A DNA stretch of 64,000 nucleotides from Owenia fusiformis (lineage: Eukaryota; Annelida; Polychaeta; Sabellida; Oweniidae), in contig CAIIXF020000008.1 of the NCBI GenBank assembly GCA_903813345.2, positions 35,550,867 through 35,614,866 of the forward strand, given 5' to 3'. Within the stretch, counting starts at the first letter, position 1. Each line of letters opens with the position of its first letter. Of the stretch, positions 13,801 through 28,800 are shown piece after piece. The notes under the pieces were generated by a model. The model saw nothing but the letters and a program-made list of their open reading frames with translations. It was not told where the DNA came from and ran no database searches. The position numbers and the translations under genes were made by a program.

Positions 13801-16800
13801 TTATGTTATTTTGTCAAGAGACAAATACAGGGTGACACAAAAAATGCCTCCCACTAATTTTGGAATAACTTTCTAAATAATGAAGGAATCTTAGTGATTT
13901 TTTGTGTAAATAGAGTGTTCAGTGGAAGAAAGATTTTTGAGATTTAGAGATACCACTTTTTCTGTTCAGGTACACTATCTGTTATCACCCTGACAGATGG
14001 AGGAATGAATAGACAGACAAACGGACGGACAAACGAATGTATGGACACTCAGAGTGTCTCCCTCTTAAAATTTGTTCAGTAGATAGTCTGTTTAATCATT
14101 ACAATAGGTCTTACAATTTTAAAGAAATCTTAATTTGAAAGGTGTTTTTGATTGACAGGTAAGCAGGAATTTATTCAGTCTTTATAATGATAATGTTTTG
14201 AATCATTGAGAAATTTGTAACGATTTGTACTTGATAGCCCTGCAATGTGACATCAGTTCTTTGGAAAGATGTAAGGCCAACAAAATTTGATTTTTGTTTT
14301 AATATTTTTAATTATGGTAACACAGTCTAGTATATGTATTTAAAACAATTTCTTTTACTGTATTTGTAATTATAATTTTTCAGTGCTCTTTCCAATGGAA
14401 TTTTTGAATGTGAAACTAATGTATTTTTTCTTTTGTTTAGCCTTAGTTTGCACGTTGCTACCTCCCACCTCATGGTATATCATCTCGTTACATGACTGCA
14501 AAATGTTGGCAAAAATAAAAACATTACAGAGGTTGATAACTTTGTCTTAAATTGTTAATTGTGGTAAATAGAATCTACTAAAGAGATTCTTACTCCCATT
14601 TTAGTACTCCTTTAAGTTTAACCACACTGAATTAAGGCAAGACATATCGTTGACAGGTTTATTCATGCAATAAGGAGTCTTTTTAGGTGGATTCATCATT
14701 GCAATATAAAAAGAAAATGTTCAACATAAAAACAGTTAATGTGTACTTGTTTTCTAAAATTCAAATATTAGTGAATGGAAATATCATCAGGCTTCAACAA
14801 AAAAGAGAATATGAGAAAAAATGAGAATAAGAGATAAATGCTGGAAAGAATGTTCATGACCTCAAGGTGCTTAGATGCATTCTTCAACTTGAACATTTCC
14901 TTTATTCATTATTCTATATATCTATATCTATAATTCTGGAAGAAGGATAGTCCTGTATAATCCAGATCTTTTTATGTATTATTTTCATATCATGTAAAGG
15001 GGGGCGTTGTTTATTTGCTCACTGGACATTATTGATTGTTTTTAGATAATATAAGTTCAGTATGGTGTGGAAAGCACCCAATTATAGATATTTATCAGGA
15101 GGATGCAGCGAATTACAAAACGTGTCACTTTTACCACAGTTTAGTTTAAGTAATGATGAAGTTCTTCATTATCATCCACTTGATTTCTTTTGAGATTCTA
15201 TTTTTTCTGATATATTTCTGATATAATACCTGGTCATTCCTCGATATTTCTTGAACTATGTCCAGTGGGGTGGGCGCTTATTAGGTGCGTATATGGCGAT
15301 TACGGTATAGAGAAAACGATGAAACAACAGACAAATTAATTTTTGCCTTAAATATATACAGGATGCACCATTTTTAGATATATATATCACCCACTCATCA
15401 ACAATCCCCGGGAATTTCTTCGTTGCTTTTTGGATCTATTGGAGAGATATTAATTCCATATACTGATAAATATTAAAGTTGTTGAGTTTAAAAAACAATA
15501 AATGTTAAGAACTTCAAATTGAGATAAAATATTCATGTTTTGATTGTGATTATCATTTACAATTATTACTTTAGTGTTTCATAACATTCAATGTATACTT
15601 AATCCTCATAATCTACTTAGTATTGGATAAATCAGTTATTAAATGCTCGATTTTTGATAAGGATATATCCCTCGGTAAATACAAAACATCCACCGTCGGT
15701 CCCTATTAGCCTATATGGTCCCTCGGGTAGAAATATTGTATTTCCTTCAGATATACTCTGTATCAAAAACCGCCCATTAAATTTTAGCTAAAATTTATTA
15801 AAAGACAATATAATAATTGAGATTTTGTGTATAATTACTTAAAGGAATATTCCTTGCCAGACCCTTTCTCTCTTGATATGGTAGCTATAATCATATATAT
15901 AGTTTCCATATTTAGCAAAACATGGGAAAATGTTTTAATATGGTCAATATTGATCATTTAAAAATCTAGTGCTTATTTCCAGCGAGCTGCCATCTTTTAA
16001 GATTTCTTGCAGGAAATGATGTCATCAACTCTCAACTTCTATAACCTTGCCAATAACAGTATAAGAAAGTAGCACAAAATCACTTCTAGACATTTAGTGA
16101 TCATTACTTTCTGTGCAAAAATATTTTCAGGGCTTGTCAACTTAGAATAAAAGAAGAGATTTTCAGAAGGATTAAATAAGATACAAAGTTGAAAAAGAAT
16201 ATTTAGCTGGTTTTGTAATTCTTAATAGCTCCTCACCTAATGCTATATGCAAAGTTGAGAGTCGATGACATCACTTCCTGTGTGAAATTTTAAAAGATGG
16301 CAGCTTACTGGAATTGAGCATCACATTTCTAAGTGATCAAATTTGACCATATCAAAACATTTTTGCGTGTTTTGCTAAACATGGCAAGCATATATATGGT
16401 TATAGCTACCATATGAGGAGAGAGATGGTTTGGCAAGGAATATTCCTTTAACTTTTACTAATTTTATTGTCTTTATAGCACCGGGTGCCTTTAATTATTG
16501 TGTTTCCAAATACATTACTTTTCGTCTATGCAGGCCCGTAGCCAGGGGGGGTTCGGGCGAACCCCCCCTGGCCAAAAATTCTTTCAAAGTCATGCAGTTT
16601 TTCACCATTTTAAGCACTTCTCTTGTGATTTTAGCCATATTTGGGCCAAAATTGTCAAATGTGAACCCCCCTGGAAATTTCTGAAAACTGAACCCCCCCT
16701 TGGCAAATCCTGGCTACGGGCCTGCTATGGAATATGTATGTCTGTACTTTGGGAATGATCTTAGCGAATAAAGGTCATGGACTATCCAGATATTCATCAA

Positions 16801-19800
16801 AATACACTCCATCAACATTCAGGTTCCTCTATATGGAACTCTTTATACATCTTAGGATGTGTCTATTGATTCATGTTTGTTTCTTTAGAAATTTTCCTTC
16901 AATATTGAATTCAGTCAGAATTGTCCTTAGGCTCATAGTGAATGCATCCTCCCCATTTCCATATGTGCCATATTGGAAATATTTGGCAATCACCTTCAAA
17001 TGTTCCTGCATACTCCTGATCTTATCCCTAGGGATTTTGGACAAGATATCAATGATGTTCTCTCCTTGCTTAGTAATACGCTCCTCTTTGATATAAACAG
17101 TAAAGTTGTCATAATTGAAAGGATAGTTATACTTAATGAGATTTTGGAATGGGTAGAAATATGTCGGATGATGGGTAAATATCACTGGTATACACCCTGT
17201 TAGCATTGTATCGAAGAATGATTTCCTGGTAGCCGTGTCCCCGGGAGGCTGAAGGCAAAATACACTCCTCTGTGCTGACTTAAGTAGGCACCTAATCTGA
17301 GACAGTTCCTTAGCTGCAGAATCCTTACAAAACTTTTTTGCTTGGTTCCAATCAAAATATGTCCCATTTTTCTTTGAATTCTTGCCCCGCTTATCATTTA
17401 ATTGTCTGATCAGTATTTTCCGAAGGGAGTTTTTAAGTGGTTTTCCTGCCATGAAGACTAAAATATCCTTATTGATGCGTGGAAACTTCACACCGGTTGT
17501 GTTGAAATGAATGTATGATTCTCTTGGTACATTAATGCCATCTTTAAACAGAGGACTGAACTCAATATGTGCATACTTCACAAAATTTGACTGTAGCCTT
17601 TTTTTCAAAAAATGACAGTTAGGGGTCCAGTGTGGATTTGAGAATAAATCCACCTGTGGAACTCCTATGGCAAAGAAATGTGGTTTCTTCTGTATGTAAG
17701 GTCTAGATGCTTTGAGAACTTCCCATATCGCCGTGTCTGAATGTTTCACATTCTCTTGGCAGAAACAGATCAAAGAGGCGTAATATGGCACAAAAAATAA
17801 ATCTGCTTCATCAGGATTTTCTGTCATATATGGACTCTTCAAAAGTTTGTTGTGAAATACCACTTCTATACCATGCTGACACTGTTTAAAGATCTTCACC
17901 CCTCTACCAAATTCTCCATCAGCTCGTCCATAGCCACGATTTTCATCATAATGACACCCAGCACCATGTGTATAGTTTTTTGGTCTTTTATTAAGACAGT
18001 CTAATGCATCTAGGTTAAACTTTGGGTCCAACTCATAAACATAAACTCTAAGGTTAGTAATATCCAAAACATGCGTTAAATATTTTATAGCTTTTGTACC
18101 TTCACGCGATTTTAATGTTTCTCGTAGTTCAGTCTTAAAAGTTTGATTGTTCCAAAAGGTTCCTCTTTCTATAATCCTTTTATTGATTTTCCCTTCTGGT
18201 GGTACATTATAATGTTGTAGTTTGAGAATCTTCAGTTGATAAATGAGTATCAGTATGACCATCCATACAATAATTATGATAATAGCTCGTTTTATAAAAG
18301 TCGGCCTCATGGTAGTATCTTGGTTAGAAATACAAATTATAACCTGTTTATGTTATCGTGACAATCAACAGTCAACGTTAGAGACTCGTAAAGGCAACTA
18401 TAAAGATCATGAAGCGTTGCGTTGTTAAAAACAACCTTTGATTGGAGGTATTATGTGCAGTAAGTCATGTCAAAATAAAATTTAATGCCCCAATCCCTGA
18501 AAGGGTAAAATATTATTAAAGTGGTAATGAAATGGGTTCACTTGATTTAGATTCTACTTATGCTATCGTCATTAAAATAAGTTAAAAAGTTAAAATGGAA
18601 AAACAATCATTCTGAGAGAAGACCCACCTTCCAAAATTAGTTCTAATTAGTGTGAAAGTGATTTGAGTTTACATGCTCTAAATAACTTTATAACCAGTAA
18701 ATACATTCCCTTAACCTTTGACTCCTTCATAAGTTTCAGAGTAGTCACAAAACATTTCAATTTGCCCAACAATTGGTTTAATTTTTTTTAGATACAGGTT
18801 CACTCAAAATTGTGTGCACCCTGGACGCCCTGTATTAATAATTTTACTCACCTTCTTTAAGCCAGTTACTGCAACAATATTTCCTTCTGTAACACTGGTT
18901 ACATCTTTATACGAATCAGCATAGACTTGAATAAGTCTGCTAAACTTTTCTGAACATTCCTGATTCACATTGTATATAGAAGATCCCGTGCTTACAGCTC
19001 CAGAGTAAATCCTTAAGAATGTTAATGCACCCCTTTGTTTATCATGGATAATTTTAAAAGCTAGGGCGCAGAGTTCATCCTTGTAGTATTCCACAAAATC
19101 ATATTTTCTTTCATTGGGAGAAGGAAGGTACATGACTATGGCATCTAATAGCATTTGAACACCTTTGTTTTTCAAAGAGCTACCGCATAAAACAGGCACG
19201 CCTGATTTTGCAATTGTGACTCTGCGAAGAGCCTCGTGGAGTTCTCTGGGTGATATTTCATTAAAGTCAATATCACTAAGGACTAGATCAGCTATTACAT
19301 TATCAATATCTGCCAATGCCTCAATCAAATCACTTCTGGCTTTTAAAGCGATATCCCAATGTTCTAACTCAGATGTTAATTTGTGCCTTTTAAATGTAAA
19401 CCCAGCAGAATCATTGCCCATTTCCCACACTATCTGGTCCATATTAACGACGTCAATTATTCCATAAAAAGATCTCTCAATGCCGAGGGGAAGATGTAGC
19501 ACAAGAGGATTAACCTTTAGTTTATTTTGAACTGATCGAAGAGAAAGGGCTAAATCAGCGCCAGTTTTGTCAAGTTTGTTGATGTAGATGATTCGAGGAA
19601 TGTTGTATCGATCTGCCTGCCTCCAAACTGTGAGAGTCTGGGCTTCTACACCTGCAATTTGAAATCGAATAAGATATGAAGCAATTGTATTCCTCGATTA
19701 CCATTTAAAAATTCTTAATAGTGCACATGTTAGTTTTTATGTAGGTGTCTGTATCTACTGTTGCATCAAGTTGTTTTCTATGGTAAGGTATTGTAAATGG

Positions 19801-22800
19801 TTTTACATTGGTAAATGTTTTCAATGGTTGCTGGTTGTCCTGGGCCAGAAAGTTCATTCTAGTCACATAATTTATTTTAAACTATTGAGAAAATACATAA
19901 AACTTCATGCGTAAAAATAATGAATAGAAAGATAAATTCTATTTGAAATCCCATTTTGATTAAGCTGACAGATAATATTCAGCATCTCATAGAACATTGA
20001 ACATTACAATCTCTGAGTCTGAAGGTCTCTCAAATATATTTTAAAAAAGGTAATCTTGCTGACCGGCTGCTCTTGCTCTAATCCCTCATATACTCCACTA
20101 AACAAAACAAGCTAGTCTCGTCTCAAGCCCTTGTGTGCCCCTCTCACCAACACATAGTACAAGATAGCCTTGCAGCAAGCAAGCCCTTATGTACTCCACC
20201 CTCAAAAAGATTTCAACTAAACAAGGAAGTCTTGCACCAATCCCTGTATACTCCACAAGCTAGCCACTCTCAAGCCCTTGTGTACCCCTCTCACAAACAC
20301 ATTATACTCTTATATACTCCACTATCAAATATATTCTAAACAAGGAAGTCTTGCTTCAATCCTTACTAAAATGCACACATTCTTTATCAAAAACATAGTC
20401 TCCTAACAAGCCCTTATGTATCCCTCTCACAAACACATAATACAAGATAGTCTTGCATCAAGCCCTTATGTATCCCTCTCACAGACACATTATACAAAAT
20501 AGTCTCCCATCAAGCCCTTATGTACCCCTCTCACAAACACTTTATACAAGATAGTCTCCCATCAAGCCCTTGTGTATCCTTCTCACAAACACATAATTCA
20601 AGATAGTCTCCCATGAAGCCCTTATGTATCCCTCTCACAGACACATTATACAAGATAGTCTTGCATCAAGCCCTTGTGTATCCCTCTCATGACACATTAT
20701 ACAAGATAGTCTCCCATCAAGCCCTTATGTACCCCTCTCACAGACACATTATACAAGATAGTCCTGCATCAAGCCCTTGTGTACTCCACTCCCAAATATA
20801 TTCTAAACAAGGAAGTTTTGCTTCAATGACACTTTAATTAATAATTAGAAATTTCATGAGCTCAATTGTAACTTTCTGACTCATAAATGTCATGGACTTT
20901 TAAGAGAAAGCCCATGTAAATATCTATGCCATTATTTACAGAGATCACTAGAACAAAACAAATTTCACACAAATTATAGCATGCAGTAAACTTAAAATAT
21001 GATTGAAACTTAGCAACCCAATAGACTAATATGCGGTAAACGAAAACATAAACATCTCCCACAATGCATCACTCCAAGTGGGACAAATTTTAATTGTCTG
21101 TTGATTAAACTGAATTGTCCCAACCTTAAAACCATGTTTTTGCATATTGTCGGGACGATAAAGGTCATACTAATATCAAGTTAAAACCCTCACAATTGAT
21201 ATAAGTCAACATATATAAATATGAAATCAAGCTCACGTTATGTACATGAGAAATTGCTTCTTGTTTTATATTGAGTCATCGGGTCTAAGCTGCGGGAACT
21301 AAGTCAGTGACGTCACAGTAGAAAATTTCATGATTATTGTCAATTTCGAAAAATATTCGTGAAAACGCTTTGCAGATTGTCATAGGAACCAATATTTTTA
21401 TCAATTGTGCAAATATGCGTGAAGAGGAATGTCAAATAAAGCTGAAATGATGCGTTCAAAATTGGACCCTGTATATTTCAATGGCGAAAAAATCTGTTTC
21501 CGGAATTTCAGCTCTTCACAATCTAGAATCTCCAACATGGGAGGTGAGAATATTATTGTCATTCTGGATCATCCCGTATAAATCTACGAAATAACTTTTA
21601 GAAAAAGATGGCAATGGTTATTCAATCTGTGTTTATTTATAATTCTAAAGATTAATAGGATTTCTTGTGCTGCCATCTTTATATCGACCAAACACCTATG
21701 GTTTGAAGTGAGCTATATCTGAAATATCTCAAAAGTATTTCACAATATGCATGGCAATGGGAGAAACATTCTCTGTGATGGGTGAAAAATTCAAGGGAAT
21801 GCCGAATGATGAAACATTCTTGGGGATATATGTTACAATGGGCTCTGTGAAATCATTGTTTTAGATCAATAATAGTTTTCCTGTTGCCCAAATAAAGAAA
21901 GTAATACTATTACCAGCAGAGCCATCTATAACTGCCACAGCTCCATCTAATACTCTGAGAGCTCTTTCAACCTCAACTGTGAAATCAACATGCCCTGAAA
22001 TATAAAAACGTGATTTTAATTCAAGAAAACGTCACATAATAAACCTAAATGCAACCACATGTCTGGTTTGGCAAGCCATACTTGTCTCCTATCTGTTATT
22101 TCAAGATTAATATTTGACACTGATTAATTATAGGCATTTCGACATCAGTCCATCCCATCAATTTGCAGGATATGTGATCATATGAACAATCACAAGCACA
22201 GATGTTTGCTAAAAGTTGTGCAGGTGCAAAGTATAATTTGAAATTGTGGACAGATGACTCTGTTTATTTCATTGAACATCATCATTTCTAAACTTCGGTG
22301 ATTCTATTTCAGTGACACTATCCAAACTTTATGAGAATATTCAGAAATCAGCAGAAAACATTCTAAGATCAATCTTTATGGCAATTGATTCCAGTTTATA
22401 AAATTGTTCATCGAAGATGAGAGTTTTATCTCTCAAATTCGGGAAATCTCGTTCTCTGTTCCATATTGAATCTCTGGCAATTATAAAAAAATTCCTTCTG
22501 ACAGTGACCATGACCTTCCCCCTATATGAGACTTACCAGGTGTATCAATCAGATTTATCTTGTGTTTTTTCCAGAATAATGTAATGGCAGCTGATGTGAT
22601 TGTGATTCCTCTGTCCCTCTCCTGTTCCATATAATCCATGACAGTATCTCCATCATCTACGTCACCTGGAACATTAAAGGTATTAGAATGAGAAATTTGC
22701 ATCCAATTTGGTAGAGAATGGGCATAGCGAGGAGGTTTGTGGGACTCCTGCAAATCTCCCCCACCCCGCCTTCACCACGAACCCCTATTTCATTATAAAA

Positions 22801-25800
22801 CGAACTCCTGGCCAGGGAAAAATAGAACCCCCTTGGTAAATCCTGGTTATGCCCCTGAAGAGTGACAAAATTGTTTCTATGGTACATGATGGTATCGCCG
22901 CCATTTATATTACCTGGATCATTTTAAAAACACATCAGAATTTCAGAAATGACATCAGTCTATTTATACAAAAGACATGTGGAAAAGTAAACGAATGACA
23001 CATGGTGGGGCACAGCAACCTTACTGAATATGCTTGTGCTACTGTGTGTCAGATATTTTCCATGTGATCTACGTCATGTATGGTTATGTATTGTTAGAAG
23101 AATGTAATTATTCATAAAGAAGGCGGAGCTTATATGTGTCAAAGTTCAAGATTTTGGAAATCTCATCAATATCTTGTGAGCACAAAATATAATTGACATT
23201 AATAAACGATGCATATTTTTCTTACACAAGGCAAGTTCAAACATCTTATTGTTTCATATCAAATTGTACATGTTCTATACAAATATCTCTTAACGTTCAA
23301 CAGTTTGCATTGTTGAAAAATAATTTTTAAATGAAAAAATTGTTTACAAAACATTTCTCTGAGAAAACCACAGTAAGAACATCAACGACAGACCAAATTT
23401 TGATTTGAGCTGTTGGAGGGGCCCAGGTGGAGCCAAAAAGGAGAGTTCTATAAGATAAACTTCTGAATCAAAGGTTTTACCACATACCCACACGTGGATC
23501 CAGGATTCTGCGCTAGAGGGGGCACTTATACACTTACTTTTAGCTATTATTCAGTCACATTTTAAGAGGGCTGAAAAGTTATTTCATCATTTTAAGGGTC
23601 ATTCGGACCATGTACATTCTGATCCTGGTCCTGTAAATGATATGTGGAACTAGTTGAATTGACTGGAGGTCAAAACAGAACTCTGTTATCTTTGTTCAAA
23701 AAATGTCTAAAAATGCAGTATGTTTTGTCACTTCCAGTTTTGTCATTTCCTGGACCAAGTACCATGGCACCTTAATTCGTAGTTTAACAAGTTAAACTTA
23801 ATCCGGCTTATTTATTTATCTGATCTTACTTGGGGCCATAAGACGTGTCAGATAAGAAACGAGGCCCCTGACGAGGTCTAATGTTGTTGGACTACTTAAC
23901 TCGATATTTTAAACGTGTCCTCGAGCCTGTGTAAAAAACATCCTCTGATTATTGAGAATTTTCTTGCTAACTGAATATTGTAGTTTAATGAATGAGATTA
24001 GATTCAGGAGACAGGCCAGGGGAAGAGTACTATTTACAGCCCTGTCAACCCTCACGCATTAGGCGTGATTGTCACGCATTTGCTGGAAAATAGAAATCAT
24101 GCATCAATTTAGCGTGTATGATCAAATCACGAATTTTGTTGATATTATTAAAAATCGTTTTTTATAAAATGTCGTTACGGTAAAATACCGAACGGCGAAA
24201 AAAAGCGAATGCTTTTCATTCAGTTTTTGCACGCGATTACAGTATATGTCACGCATTTGGTCCAAAACATGTGTGTACATCACGCATTTGTTTCGAAAAT
24301 GTTTGCACAGCCCTGTTTTTACATGTAGCTAAATCAGGCCCGTAGCCAGAATTTTCCAAGGGGGATTCACTTTTCCAAAAAATTCTAGGGGGGGTTCACT
24401 TTGGCAAATTTGGCCAAAAAATAGTCAGAATGGTGAAAAACTGCATGATTTTGAAAGAAATTTTGGCCAGGGGGGAGTTCGCCCGAACCCCCCAAACCCC
24501 CCCTGGCTACGGGCCTGCTTATACAGAAGTCTTCTATCACACCCGGTGATCGTGAAAATGGGACGGAGGGGGGAGCAAGCAATTTCTGGTAGAAAAATGA
24601 ACAAATCTGCAAAAATTATTTTTTCAAGAAAAGGTTTATAATTAAATTGCTAAACGAATAGGCGCACGTATTGGTAAAATATGTCACGTATTCTACGAAT
24701 TTTTTTTAGCTGATTCTCTTCTTAGGTATAAGATCTATTAAAAAAGGCGCAACACCACCAACGTGCAAAAGTCAATGTTTTTGCTTTAAATCAAGCATCA
24801 ACGGTCTACACAACCTGCAATAAATATTTGTAAGTGACATTATCATCATAAAATTAATGACCTTAATGACTTTACAAAATATGTTTCCATACGTTGTATA
24901 AAAAATAATAGAAAATAACTAGCATGGGACGGAGGGGGAGGGGACGGAGGGGGGGAGCAATATGTCTATAAGATATGATATGGAAACATCACCAGCCGGT
25001 GTCGACTTATGAGACACATTATACATTTATATCTGAGTGTCACCCATTTGGTCAAATATTACAATAAATACATATATTGCACTAAATGTGAATTGCAAAA
25101 TGCATATGGTCGAAGACAAGTGTTACAATAAATACATATATTGCACTAAATGTGAATTGCAAAATGCATATGGTCGAGGACAAATGTTACAATAAATACA
25201 TATATTGCACTAAATGTGAGATGCATATTGCATAATGAATACATATATTACACTTAATGTGAGTAACATGTTGCATGGTCAAATATTACAATAAATACAT
25301 ATATTGCACTAAATGTGAATTGCAAAATGCATATGGTCGATGACAAATGTTACAATAAATACATATATTGCACTAAATGTGAGATGCATATTGCATAATA
25401 AATACATATATTACACTTAATGTGAGAAAATATATGCAAAGTACAGTACAGTATTTGGCGTAATAGGCGATGTGCCCATGGTATGATTGGGTACACCAAT
25501 TCTCGAAATCGTTGTTCCCTCTTCAAAAGAGGAGACGCTTAAATCTTTCCTTATAAGGTCAAAATATTTCCCATGATGCAGTTCGCGGAGGAACAAATTT
25601 ATACTTCCTTGTTTTCCCTCATAGGTTTAACATGGGGATTTTCACACCTATTTTTCAAACGATATATTCGTTCATATTCCCGTACAAGAGTACAGAAAAA
25701 ATTATTAGAAACGATTGATCTCTTATTAGTCTTAATATAGCAGCTATTTTTTTTTCATTGTATTGATTCACAGCGTGGTGAAAACGATGATTGAAAAGTG

Positions 25801-28800
25801 AGAAAATATTCCGGAAGAGAAGGTCACGTGATCAGTTGAGTAGTCGCCATTTTGGAAAAAACAATTCCATTCGACTTTCAATACTTTCCTGCCAATCTTA
25901 CCGCACAACAAACTGCAACATCGATGCAACAACTGAATAAAAGTATTCATCTTCAAATTACATTATAGAGTTACATTGAAAACCCACAAACAACTGAGCA
26001 GTAGACCAAAGAAGACGCATCGCTATTATCTAGGTCAATCTGTTCAGTGGTCCAAAAGCAAATCTATAATACCCGTTTCCTAATTTGTTGGTCTTGTACA
26101 ATCTTTTATTGATTAAACTCGGTATACTGACTATTAAAGCAATGACAACGAAGAATACTTCCGATGGTGTCATTGTTTTATTTAGCGGGGGGGGTGTATA
26201 GAGATATTGTATATCGTATAAGAGGCTGAAAATTTATTGTATATTGTATAAGAGGGGGCAAAATTTATCGTATATGGTATAAGAGGTGTAAAAAATATGG
26301 TATATGGTATTTAAGAAAATATGGTATATGGTATCTAGAATTAAAGAAGGCTAATTATGAAGAAATTGTACCCTAAAGTTCCCTTATTGTGCCAACTCTC
26401 TTACTGTAACCGTGTTGGAAAAACATGGAAAAGTAGTCTCTATAATTGTTTTCAAATTCCAGGTCAATCGATACTGTTAGTTTAGAGAAAATCCCTCTCA
26501 AACTAAGAGTTTTGTGCCCTTTTCATTCAAATTTTCACAGGAGGTGTTAAATACAGTCTCAAATAAGAATCACGCTCGGTGATCAGAAGAAATGAACGGA
26601 GGGGGGAGTAGATCTAGCTGATTTTCGGTAGAAAATTCAACAAATCTTGAAGATTTATTTTTTCAAGAGAAAGTTTACAATTGAATGGCTAAATGAATAG
26701 ACGCAGTGGACGGGGGAATATGTTAGGTCTTTTTGGATTTTTTTTAACTGTGGAGTTCTAAAATAAAAGATCTATTAAAGGCATTAAAAAAGTGCAGCGT
26801 TGCCAACATGCAAATGCCAATGTTTTTGCTATAAATCAACCAACAGGGGTCTCCACGACCTGTAATAAATACTTGTAGGTGAAGTAATTATCACAAAACT
26901 ATTGGGTTTTGTAAAACATGTTACCATACGTTATATAAAAAGTTCCAATAAATCCATATGTCCCCATTTTTCACTTTTCAGAGTTGTAACATCAAGTAAC
27001 TGAGTAAGTGAATTCATTTTTCAAGTACACGAATTTGTGGAAATTTCTTCCACCTTAAAGACATTTTACTCCCCCCCTCCGTTCACTCCCCCCCCCCTCC
27101 GTTCAATTTTAATTATTTTCGATTATTTTTTATCTATCATTTGGAAAATTATTTTAAAAAACCGGCAATGAATTTTGTGATATAAAAATGTCGCTTATAT
27201 ATTTATTACATGTCGTGCAGACCATTGTTGCTTGATTTATAGCAAAAACATTGGCATTTGCACGTTGGTGACGCTGCGCCTTTTTTAATAGACCTTTTAT
27301 CTTAGAACTCCATCAGTTCAAAAAAATCCAAGAAGACCTAACATATTTCCCTGTGCACTGCACCTATTCATGTAGCCATTCAATTGTAAACTTTTGCTTG
27401 AAAAAATAAATCTTCAACATTTGTTGAATTTACCGAAAATCAGCTACTCCCCCTCCGTTCATTTCATCAAATCACCGGGCGTGAGACTGCCAAATGGCTA
27501 CTCGTGTTTCGGGGTATGTGGGATAAATCATGAAAATATTTGAGTATAAAGTGTTCATACAGCGCATGTTTTAATACAAGCATCACAATGCTAATATAGC
27601 ATAATATAGCAAAAAGTGTTTATTTGGTCTTCAAACCGTCATGTGTTGGATTTCGGCTATTTATTGGGGATTTGAACAGGTGCATATGTTAGCTAGGCCA
27701 ATGCATTAACTCCAGATCAAGCACTCATAGAGGTACTAAAATAATTTGAACTTTGAGACAGGGAAGGTTTTTCTGAAATGTTGTCCTTATTTTCAGCCCT
27801 TTCCACATATGTTTTTTCAATGTTTGATGCACCAATATGTTGCACTTTGAGACACAGTTAACCTCTAAAATATGATTTATTTGGGATAAAGTGGAAAACA
27901 GTACATGTATTTCCCATGTTATTTTCCCATAGGGAAAACTCATGTGATCCATTGTTTTCAGCTTAATTTTGGTCATCCAAAATTGATATCTTTAAAACCC
28001 CTGCATGAATCATATTTTCATTTAAAGATCTTAACCATGTCTCAAAACGCAACAGAGTGATCGATGCAACAAACATTGAAAAACAGGTGTGGAAAGGGCT
28101 GGAAATCAGGACAACATTACAGAAAAACATGTTGATGGGGTGTTTGCACCTTCCCTGTCTTAAAGTCCAAATTATTTTATAATCTCTATGACTGCTTGTC
28201 CTGGAGTTAATGCATTGGCCTAACATATGCACCTGTTCAAATCCTCAGAAAATAGCCAAAATCCAATATATGACTGAAATCTGTTGCGATACCGTCCGTG
28301 GTCATTTAAAAGAAAGTTATTTCTAGTTACATAGAGTAGTTTTCTTTCTCATCAATACATCTTTGCCTTGAAATCATTTGTGAAACATGTGGTTTGACCT
28401 TCATGGAAATTTGCTTAATTTTGACACACCTTTGTTTAACTTATACAGTAAAACCTGTCTTAGTGAACACCTCTCTCTAGTGAACACCTGTCCCTAGTGG
28501 ACACCCTTCCTACGCACATAGTCCACTGACTTTTGTATAAATTACCCTCTCTCTAGTGAACACCTACCTACAGTGAACGTTTTTCTTGGCAAAAAAATGT
28601 TCACTATACACAAGTTTTACTGTACTGTCTTTGAGGCTGCCTTATCTGAAACCCCGAAGTGTCTCATGTTTCAAATGTTTAAACAATCAAGTCTCATCTT
28701 GCCTTTATTTCAAACTCTAGTTTCCAGACTCGAGTCCAATCAAAAATGAATTATCTACATGGAAGTTTGTGAAGTCCTTTATTTCTGAAACTGTTTTAAA

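Noticed and set aside
27725-28232. Two minus-strand frames of 83 and 89 codons
   Set aside because: They are in the two arms of a hairpin element and do not share frame or sequence when compared as proteins.
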